Both the position numbers and the translations under genes were made by a program. A model generated the notes under the pieces. The model saw nothing but the letters and a program-made list of their open reading frames with translations, did no database searches and was not told where the DNA came from. A stretch of DNA of 13,394 nucleotides from Brevundimonas sp. (GTDB lineage: Bacteria; Pseudomonadota; Alphaproteobacteria; Caulobacterales; Caulobacteraceae), in contig NZ_JAVHLH010000052.1 in assembly GCF_031082345.1 (NCBI RefSeq), positions 1-13,394 on the forward strand, given 5' to 3'. Shown one piece after another: positions 5,897 to 11,306 of the stretch; the first letter of the stretch is position 1; every line of letters begins with the position of its first letter.

Positions 5897-7045
5897 ATGG
5901 CCTGGACCGCGATGTCGACCCGAAATGAGACAATCCCCATCGTCAGGGGGGGCTGGCTCGACGCGCTGCGTTTCATCGTGGCCGGGCTGATCATCCTGCA
6001 TCACTTCCAGGGCGCGGGGCCGATCGCCCTGGCCGAAAGCTGGCATCCCGTGTTCGAGCGGGGCGGTTTCCTGCTGACCAACTTCTTCCTGATCGACAGC
6101 GGCTATGTGCTGATGCGGGTCTACGGCGCCTCGGTGGCCGGGGGCCGGATGTCGGCGGGCGACTTCCTTCTCAAACGCTATCTGCGGGTGCTGCCCGCCC
6201 ACCTGATCATGGTGCTGAGCCTCGTCGTGCTGATCGTCGGCGGCGGCCTGCTGGGCTTTTCGCCCCGGGCCCCCGAGTGGTTCCGCTGGGACCAGCTGCC
6301 GGCGCAGGCGACCCTGACCCAGGCGTTCGGCGTCCCCGGCGGCCTCGGATGGAACGCGCCGAGCTGGTCGATCTCGGCCCTGATCGGCTGCTATCTCGCC
6401 TTCCCCTGGCTGCTGAAGGGCATCGCCCGGCTGGGGCCGTGGAGCGTGCTGGCGCTGGGCGTCGGCGGCTATCTGCTGGCCAACCAGCTGACCTGGAGCC
6501 TGCTGGGCTATCCGGTCTACCAGATGCCGATGGGCTACGGCTTCATCCGCGCCCTGCCGCTGTTCGCGCTCGGCATGGCGCTGGCCTGGTTCGCGCAGAA
6601 GGTCTGGATCAGCCCGAAGCTGGCCGGCTGGGCGGGCGTCGGCGCGGCGCTGCTGCTGGCCTTCGTGCAGTTTTTCGACAAGCACGCCCTCGTCTCGCTG
6701 GCCTGCATCTCGGTGATCATCCTGGCGGCGGGCGCGACGCCGACGCCGCGGCCCTCGAAATGGGTCGAGAAGGCGGCCCAGGTCTCGTTCTCGATGTTCA
6801 TCACCAATGAGGTGGTGCGGATCGCCTGGTTCGGCGTCGCCAATGTCGCCATCGCCCGCTTCGCCCTGCCTGTCGGGGCCCAGTGGGCGCTGTGGGCCGG
6901 CGGCGTGGCCGCGGCCTTCGCCTTCGCCTTCGCCTTCCACTTCATGATCGACAACCCGATCCAGTCGCGCATCCGCGGCTGGCTGAAGGGACGGTCGCGG
7001 CGGCCCGCGGCGGTCACCCAGCCGGTGGTCTCGCTGGAAGGCTGA
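5897..7045 (+). CDS. Acyltransferase-3 family membrane protein (OafA/YrhL-like)
   Basis: This 382-residue integral membrane protein has about ten hydrophobic spans. Family features are the first-helix WLDALRFIVAGLIILHHFQG with the His-His pair 35-36, FFLIDSGYVLMRVY (63-76, usually FFVLSGF), the basic RYLRVLPAH (94-102) and NAPSWSIS (153-160, usually SWSLSVE). It ends with a short basic tail. Family members transfer acyl groups, often acetyl, to sugars of surface polysaccharides or glycolipids. The real substrate cannot be told here. The glutamate of the usual SWSLSVE motif is replaced (SWSISAL). The start at 5897 is supported by AGGAGG (5883-5888) with an 8-base gap. Four tandem GCCTTC hexamers encode AFAFAFAF near residues 340-347. 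The stop lies within the hairpin shared with the convergent amidohydrolase. Confidence 0.85.
   Translation: MAWTAMSTRNETIPIVRGGWLDALRFIVAGLIILHHFQGAGPIALAESWHPVFERGGFLLTNFFLIDSGYVLMRVYGASVAGGRMSAGDFLLKRYLRVLPAHLIMVLSLVVLIVGGGLLGFSPRAPEWFRWDQLPAQATLTQAFGVPGGLGWNAPSWSISALIGCYLAFPWLLKGIARLGPWSVLALGVGGYLLANQLTWSLLGYPVYQMPMGYGFIRALPLFALGMALAWFAQKVWISPKLAGWAGVGAALLLAFVQFFDKHALVSLACISVIILAAGATPTPRPSKWVEKAAQVSFSMFITNEVVRIAWFGVANVAIARFALPVGAQWALWAGGVAAAFAFAFAFHFMIDNPIQSRIRGWLKGRSRRPAAVTQPVVSLEG
6914..6937 (+). repeat. Four tandem GCCTTC hexamers
   Basis: Four perfect in-frame copies encode alternating Ala-Phe in the last membrane helix of the acyltransferase. Slippage would add or drop two residues without a frameshift. 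Confidence 0.9.
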
Positions 7046-7064
7046 TCTCCGGAGGGATCAGCCT
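7039..7064. terminator. Hairpin shared by two convergent gene ends
   Basis: AGGCTGATC (7039-7047) pairs perfectly with GATCAGCCT (7056-7064) around an 8-base loop. The arms contain the acyltransferase stop (7043-7045) and the amidohydrolase stop (7058-7060). The right arm overlaps a perfect 16-bp palindrome CAGCCTGCGCAGGCTG at 7060-7075, so an alternative fold exists. No T-run is present; a bidirectional terminator is likely but not proven. Confidence 0.55.
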
Positions 7065-8377
7065 GCGCAGGCTGAGGCCTCGCCGGCCTCGATCCGTCCG
7101 CCCTTCATCACCAGACGGGGCGAGCGGAGCGGGGCCAGACCCTGGGTGGGATCGCCCTCGACCGCGACCAGATCGGCCCAGGCGCGCGCGCGCAGGACGC
7201 CGAGCCCGTCGTCGCCGAGCAAGCGTCCGGCCTCCCAGGTCGCCGACTGAAGCGCCTCCGTCGGCGTCAGTCCGGCCTCGACATAGCCGTCCAGCGTCGC
7301 GCGCGAGCCGGCTCCCCGACCGGGGCCGTAGGGGAAGTAGAGGTCCGAGCCGAGGGCGATGGGCACGCCCAGCCGGTGGGCACGCATCAGGCGGTCGCGC
7401 CCGGCCTGCAGGTGACGCTCGACCTCCTCGCGGGGCGGCCGCTGCGGCCAGGCCAAGGTGAACTCCAGCGCCATCTCGAGCGACGGATCAGTCGGCGTCA
7501 GCCAGACGCCCTTCGACGCCATCAGGCGCAGGGTCTCGTCCGAAACCTCATAGGCGTGCTCGATCGAGGAGACGCCCGCCTCCACCGCCTCGCGAATGGA
7601 TTCATCCGAGGTGGCGTGGGCGGCGACGGGAACGCCGTGGCGCCGCGCCTCGGAGACGATGGCCGCCATCTCGGCCACGGACAGGCGGGTGCGCTGGGGC
7701 GTGGCCTCGGGATACATCTTGATGACGTCGGCCCCGCGGGCGACCGCCTCGCGCACGGCGGCGCGGGCGTCGTCCGGGCTGGAGACGATGCGGTATTCGG
7801 CGTCGACGAGGTGATGCGGATCGGCCGGCATCGGCTCCAGCTGGCCGCCGGCGGGCGCGAGACCGGGGCCCGAGCCGTAGATGCGCGGCCCCTGCACGAG
7901 ACCGTCGTTGACGCCGCGTTCAAGCATCAGGTCGAGGTAGCCGCCGGAATTGCCGAGGTCGCGGACGGTGGTGAAGCCGGCCTCCAGATACTGGCGTCCA
8001 CGGCGCGCCCCGGTCAGCACCCGGTAGACGTCGCCCTGCGCCGCCTGGTCGCGGGCGGCGACCTCGGACAGGCCCTCGCGTCCGCGTTGCTCGAGCAACA
8101 GATGGGTATGGGCGTCGATCAGCCCGGGCAGGACCGAGCAGCGCGACAGGTCGATCACGGTCGCGCCCTCGGGCGCCGCCAGCCCCTGCCCGATCTCGGC
8201 GACGCGGTCGCCGCGGATCAGGATGTCGCGCGGTCCGACCATGCGGCCGGCTTCGGAATCGAACAGGTTTCCGGCCCGCACCACCGTGACCGGCTGCGGG
8301 CCGCGCTGGGCGGCGGCGGCGGTGGGGAGGCAGGCGGCGAGCAGGGCGGCGGCGGCGGCGAAGGTCAGGCGGGACAT
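7058..8377 (-). CDS. Exported amidohydrolase (imidazolonepropionase / Xaa-Pro dipeptidase-like)
   Basis: This 439-residue metal-dependent hydrolase belongs to the amidohydrolase superfamily. A signal peptide covers residues 1-24; LAAC (13-16) could be a lipobox with C16 lipidated, or the chain could be cut after the alanine run near 23. The N-terminal beta part contains VLPGLIDAHTHLLLE, with metal ligands H90 and H92. Lys220 in DVIKMYPE is the likely carboxylated bridging lysine. H254 (VAAHATSDE) and H274 (SIEHAYE) complete the metal site, and D345 (LGSDLYFPYG) is the catalytic aspartate. The TPTEALQSAT and DLVAVEGDP blocks are typical of the family. Related enzymes cleave prolyl dipeptides, cyclic imides or amides in the periplasm; the substrate cannot be assigned. 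The start is supported by GGAG five bases upstream of the ATG. It may be reached by readthrough from fliE, 105 bases upstream. Confidence 0.9.
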   Translation of the reverse strand: MSRLTFAAAAALLAACLPTAAAAQRGPQPVTVVRAGNLFDSEAGRMVGPRDILIRGDRVAEIGQGLAAPEGATVIDLSRCSVLPGLIDAHTHLLLEQRGREGLSEVAARDQAAQGDVYRVLTGARRGRQYLEAGFTTVRDLGNSGGYLDLMLERGVNDGLVQGPRIYGSGPGLAPAGGQLEPMPADPHHLVDAEYRIVSSPDDARAAVREAVARGADVIKMYPEATPQRTRLSVAEMAAIVSEARRHGVPVAAHATSDESIREAVEAGVSSIEHAYEVSDETLRLMASKGVWLTPTDPSLEMALEFTLAWPQRPPREEVERHLQAGRDRLMRAHRLGVPIALGSDLYFPYGPGRGAGSRATLDGYVEAGLTPTEALQSATWEAGRLLGDDGLGVLRARAWADLVAVEGDPTQGLAPLRSPRLVMKGGRIEAGEASACAG

Positions 8378-8482
8378 GAAGGCTCCGGACGGTGATCCTG
8401 ACTGGAGGCCTGTTCCTAACCCGCCGGATGCGGCGGGGCGGATGAAATCGCCGTAAGATTGATCACGCCGCCGCCGAAGCCG

Positions 8483-8782
8483 TCAGATCGGCATCCGCAT
8501 GATCTCCTGATAGGCGGAAATGACCTGGTCGCGGACGGCCATGACGGTTTCCAGCGAGGCCTCGGCCGAGGACACGGCGGTGACCACGTCGATCAGGCTG
8601 CCCTGGCCCTGGACCATGGCGGTCATCTGGGTCTCGGCGGCCTTGGAGGTCTGGGTCATGTCGCCCATGACGTTGCTGAGCAGGTCGGCGAAGCCGGACT
8701 GGGCCGGAGCGGCCGTGGGCGACGTGGGCATGGCCCCGCCCTGGATCGCCGCATAGGCCTTGGCCGCCATCATGGGATTCAT
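8483..8782 (-). CDS. fliE: Flagellar hook-basal body protein FliE
   Basis: FliE (99 residues) joins the MS ring and export gate to the proximal rod. The N-terminus [14 protein letters not shown] is typical. After a low-complexity Ala/Pro/Thr linker (17-29) come [13 protein letters not shown] and a long helix. The C-terminal signature [38 protein letters not shown] (residues 62-99) includes the usual [15 protein letters not shown] end. Size is normal. It follows flgC after 10 bases in the order flgB-flgC-fliE, which is widespread. Confidence 0.97.
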   Translation of the reverse strand: MNPMMAAKAYAAIQGGAMPTSPTAAPAQSGFADLLSNVMGDMTQTSKAAETQMTAMVQGQGSLIDVVTAVSSAEASLETVMAVRDQVISAYQEIMRMPI

Positions 8783-8792
8783 CGGTCAGCCC

Positions 8793-9212
8793 CTATTTCT
8801 TCAGCAGGTCGAGGGTGCGGGCGTCCATCGACCGCGCCGTCTCGATGACGTTCAGGTTGGCTTCATAGGCCCGCTGGGCCTCGCGCATGTCCATGGCCTC
8901 GATCAGGGTGTCGACGTTGGGCCGCAGGACGTAGCCCTCGGCGTTGGCGGCCGGATGGGACGGGTCGTATTCCGAGCGGAAGTCGCCCATGTCCGGCCGG
9001 ACCTCGGCCAGGGTGACGCCGGTGGCGCCGTCGATCTCGCGCGCCTGGAACACCGGGATCTGGCGCCGGTAGGGCTCGCCGCCCGCCACCTGCGCCGTGG
9101 ACTGGGCGTTGGCGATGTTCTCGGCGATGACGCGCATGCGCGACTGCTGCGCCTTCAGCGCGCTGGCCGCGACCGACATGGCGCTGTTGCGGGGCGGGAC
9201 GGGATCGGTCAT
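8793..9212 (-). CDS. flgC: Flagellar proximal rod protein FlgC
   Basis: FlgC (139 residues) is a subunit of the proximal rod in the periplasm, exported by the flagellar type III machine. The rod/hook-family N-terminus is SVAASALKAQQSRMRVIAEN with NIANAQST (32-39), and the C-terminal helix is EAQRAYEANLNVIETARSMD then TLDLLKK, as in other FlgC proteins. GAGGAG with a 6-base gap precedes the ATG at 9212. The flgB stop lies 18 bases upstream. There is no signal peptide, as expected for a type III substrate. Confidence 0.97.
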   Translation of the reverse strand: MTDPVPPRNSAMSVAASALKAQQSRMRVIAENIANAQSTAQVAGGEPYRRQIPVFQAREIDGATGVTLAEVRPDMGDFRSEYDPSHPAANAEGYVLRPNVDTLIEAMDMREAQRAYEANLNVIETARSMDARTLDLLKK

Positions 9213-9230
9213 CAGCTACTCCTCACGGCG

Positions 9231-9635
9231 TCAGCGACCCGGCGCACGGGCGGCCATGCGCAGCATCTGCATGGACTTCTGGTAGAGGCCGATGGCGGCG
9301 TCATAGGCCATGCGGCTCTCGGCCATCTTCAGCATCTGTTCCTCGACCACGACGGAATTGCCGTCGAGCGTGGTCTCGGAGTCGGGGGCCTTGTGGGCGT
9401 CAAAGCGGGCCGCCGGACCGGCGGGCGCGATATGCATGGCGCTGGTGCGGGTCATCTGCAGACCGCCGCCGCCGCGCAGGGCCGCCGCGAAATCGGCGGG
9501 CTGGTTCAGGTCGCGGCCGACGTAGCCGGGCGTGTCGGCGTTGGCGACGTTCTCGGCGATGACGCGCTGGCGCTCGTCCAGCCAGGTCAGGCGGCCCTTG
9601 ATCTGGCTGAGCAGCGGCAGGTCGGTGATGGCCAA
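9231..9635 (-). CDS. flgB: Flagellar proximal rod protein FlgB
   Basis: FlgB (134 residues) is another proximal rod subunit and the first gene of flgB-flgC-fliE. It carries the rod signature ENVANADTPGYVGRDL (28-43) and the C-terminal helix VVVEEQMLKMAESRMAYDAA then IGLYQKSMQMLRMA. The start is TTG at 9635-9633, supported by GGGGAGGAG six bases upstream; no ATG gives the full-length N-terminus. The length matches the family. Its promoter region carries a CtrA-like box at the same distance as in fliQ. Confidence 0.97.
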   Translation of the reverse strand: MAITDLPLLSQIKGRLTWLDERQRVIAENVANADTPGYVGRDLNQPADFAAALRGGGGLQMTRTSAMHIAPAGPAARFDAHKAPDSETTLDGNSVVVEEQMLKMAESRMAYDAAIGLYQKSMQMLRMAARAPGR

Positions 9636-9687
9636 GGGCGTCTCCTCCCCTTCTGCGGATCGGGCGCGACTCGCCCACGGTTCGATG

Positions 9688-9725
9688 GGCAGAAACTGCC
9701 GCCTGCATGGTTAATGCGAGGTTAT
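9688..9725 (-). promoter_or_regulatory. CtrA-type promoter of flgB-flgC-fliE
   Basis: On the minus strand ATAA-N7-TTAACC (9725-9709) is followed eight bases later by GGCAGTTTCTGCC (9700-9688). The layout and spacing match the fliQ promoter. The box ends 73 bases before the TTG start of flgB. Confidence 0.68.
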
Positions 9726-9726
9726 C

Positions 9727-9743
9727 TCAACGGCTCGTTAACC
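9727..9743 (+). promoter_or_regulatory. CtrA-like box upstream of fliO-fliP
   Basis: TCAA-N7-TTAACC on the + strand matches the CtrA consensus with one mismatch. It sits one base from the flgB-facing box, 55 bases upstream of the fliO ATG. No copy of the downstream GGCA-TTTC-TGCC module follows it, so its -10 is less clear than in the other two promoters. Confidence 0.5.
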
Positions 9744-9798
9744 ATGATCGGAAAGGCTGGGCGCGCCGGAACTGCTTCGCCGGCGGGGCGGCTGTCGC

Positions 9799-10074
9799 AT
9801 GAATTTTCTCGATCTGGTGCGGGCGTTGTTCGCCCTGGCCATCACTCTCGGCATCATCGGCCTGGCCGCCTGGGCGGCCCGACGCTATGCGCCGCAGCTG
9901 ATGGCCCGGCTGAGCGCCGAGCGCGGCGAGCGGCGCATGACCGTGGTCGAGACCCTGGTGCTGGACCCGGCGCGGCGGCTGGTGCTGGTCAGGATCGACG
10001 ACGAGGAGCGGCTGCTGATTCTCGGCGAGGGTCGCGAACTGATCGAGCCGCGCGGGCCGGGAGCGGACCAGTGA
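9799..10074 (+). CDS. fliO: Flagellar export assembly protein FliO
   Basis: FliO (91 residues) is a small bitopic membrane protein that assists FliP assembly in the export gate. One membrane helix lies at residues 7-27 (RALFALAITLGIIGLAAWAA). A short cytoplasmic beta domain follows, RMTVVETLVLDPARRLVLVRI then EERLLILGEGRELI, the usual FliO pattern. It is shorter than the E. coli protein, as is common in alphaproteobacteria. Its stop overlaps the fliP start (GTGA, 10071-10074). Identification rests on this pattern and on lying directly before fliP. Confidence 0.9.
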   Translation: MNFLDLVRALFALAITLGIIGLAAWAARRYAPQLMARLSAERGERRMTVVETLVLDPARRLVLVRIDDEERLLILGEGRELIEPRGPGADQ

Positions 10075-10892
10075 CGCTGAAGGGCGTCTTCGTCCTGCCG
10101 ACGCGCGACGAGCTGAAGCGGGCGGCGCTGCTGTCGCTGATGGCCACCGCCCTGTGCCTGCTGTGGCCGCTCGCGGCCCTGGCCCAGGACGTTGCGACGG
10201 GCGGACCGGGCGCGGCGATCAACGTCGACCTCGGCACGGGCGCGGGTCTGACCGAGCGGGTGGTGCAACTGGTCGGTCTGATGACGGTGCTGTCGCTGGC
10301 GCCGTCGATCGTGATCATGACGACCAGCTTCGTGCGCATCGTGGTGGTGCTGTCGCTGCTGCGCACCGCGCTCGGCATGCAGCAGGCGCCGCCCAACGCC
10401 GTGCTGGTCTCCCTGGCCCTGTTTCTGAGCGCCATCGTCATGGCCCCGACCTGGCAGGACGCCTATGATTCGGGCATCCGTCCCCTGCTGGACCAGCAGA
10501 TGGAGCTGCCCCAGGCCTTCGATGCGGCGTCGGAACCTGTGAAGACTTTCATGCTCGGTCAGGTGGACCGGGACGACCTCGCGCTGTTCACCCGGCTGTC
10601 CGATGTGGAGGCCGAAACGCCCCTCGTCGACCTGCCCCTGCGGGTGGTCACTCCGGCCTTCATGATCAGTGAGTTGAAGCGGGCGTTCGAAATCGGATTT
10701 CTCCTTTTTGTTCCGTTCCTTGTGATCGATCTGGTGGTCGCCAGCGTGCTCATGTCGATGGGCATGATGATGCTGCCTCCGGTAGTGATTTCCCTGCCGT
10801 TCAAGTTGATCTTTTTCGTGCTCGTGGACGGCTGGAGACTGGTCGCCGGAAGCCTCGTGGAGAGCTTCCAGCGAGCGTCCGGTAGCGGATAA
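10071..10892 (+). CDS. fliP: Flagellar export gate protein FliP
   Basis: FliP (273 residues) forms the pentameric core of the export gate with FliQ and FliR. It has a cleavable signal peptide (hydrophobic 18-37, likely cut after ALA-Q near 38-39). Conserved blocks are LSLAPSIVIMTTSFVRIVVV and LRTALGMQQAPPNAVL (74-112), and VTPAFMISELKRAFEIGFL with FVPFLVIDLVVASVLMSMGM (193-232), then MLPPVVISLPFKLIFFVLVDGW. The GTG start at 10071 overlaps the fliO stop; a later ATG at 10140 would also leave a signal peptide but would lose the coupling. The last 250 bases use less GC-biased codons than the rest. A hairpin follows immediately. Confidence 0.97.
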   Translation: MTLKGVFVLPTRDELKRAALLSLMATALCLLWPLAALAQDVATGGPGAAINVDLGTGAGLTERVVQLVGLMTVLSLAPSIVIMTTSFVRIVVVLSLLRTALGMQQAPPNAVLVSLALFLSAIVMAPTWQDAYDSGIRPLLDQQMELPQAFDAASEPVKTFMLGQVDRDDLALFTRLSDVEAETPLVDLPLRVVTPAFMISELKRAFEIGFLLFVPFLVIDLVVASVLMSMGMMMLPPVVISLPFKLIFFVLVDGWRLVAGSLVESFQRASGSG

Positions 10893-10913
10893 ATCCCCAC
10901 CCCGTGGGGGTTT
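10891..10913 (+). terminator. Terminator after fliP
   Basis: AAATCCCCAC (10891-10900) and GTGGGGGTTT (10904-10913) form a 10-bp stem with one G-U pair in RNA and a CCC loop. It begins inside the fliP stop codon and ends in TTT. It separates fliO-fliP from the HU gene. Confidence 0.7.
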
Positions 10914-11013
10914 GGACGGCAAAGTCGCTTGCCAAGGGAAGAAAAAGCGGCGTCAATCCCTCCGTCATCGCCTCGAATTTGGGGGGCGAGCTTCAATCGG
11001 GAAACGACCCACA

Positions 11014-11292
11014 ATGACCACTCAAGCCGAACTCATCGCCGCCGTCGCCAAGGACGCGGGCGTCTCGCAAGCCGACGCCGGCAAGGTTCTGACCGCCATC
11101 GTCGAGAACATCCACAAGTCCCTGAAGTCGGGCGGCGACGTGCGCATCTCGAACCTCGGCGTGTTTGACACCGCCGCCCGCGCCGCCCGCGAAGGCCGCA
11201 ACCCGGCCACCGGCGCCACCATCAAGATCGCCGCCTCCAAGGCCGTGCGCTTCCGCGTGTCGAAGCCGCTCAAGGACGCGGTCAACAAGTAA
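11014..11292 (+). CDS. HU-family DNA-binding protein
   Basis: This 92-residue nucleoid protein bends and compacts DNA. It has the two N-terminal helices (TQAELIAAVAKDAGVSQADA), the SNLGVF turn (46-51) and the arm GRNPATGATIKIAASKAVRF (61-80) with the DNA-intercalating Pro64. It ends in the helix KPLKDAVNK. The arm matches HU more closely than IHF, but HU alpha, beta or homodimer types cannot be told apart, so no symbol is given. The ATG at 11014 is chosen because it starts the canonical domain; the frame is open upstream to 10912 without homology. Only a weak ribosome site is present. The 100 or so bases between the fliP terminator and this start probably hold its own promoter, but I cannot place it reliably. 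Confidence 0.95.
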   Translation: MTTQAELIAAVAKDAGVSQADAGKVLTAIVENIHKSLKSGGDVRISNLGVFDTAARAAREGRNPATGATIKIAASKAVRFRVSKPLKDAVNK

Positions 11293-11306
11293 GAACCCCA
11301 GGGTTC
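11293..11306. terminator. Short hairpin between HU and TPR gene ends
   Basis: GAACCC (11293-11298) pairs with GGGTTC (11301-11306) with a two-base loop, starting right after the HU stop. It touches the stop of the convergent TPR gene (11305-11307). The loop is tight and no T-run follows, so activity is uncertain. Confidence 0.4.

Noticed and set aside
8760..10070. A long + strand open frame joined upstream to fliP
   Set aside because: It runs antisense through flgC and flgB and through the divergent promoter region. Only the part from the GTG at 10071 encodes FliP.
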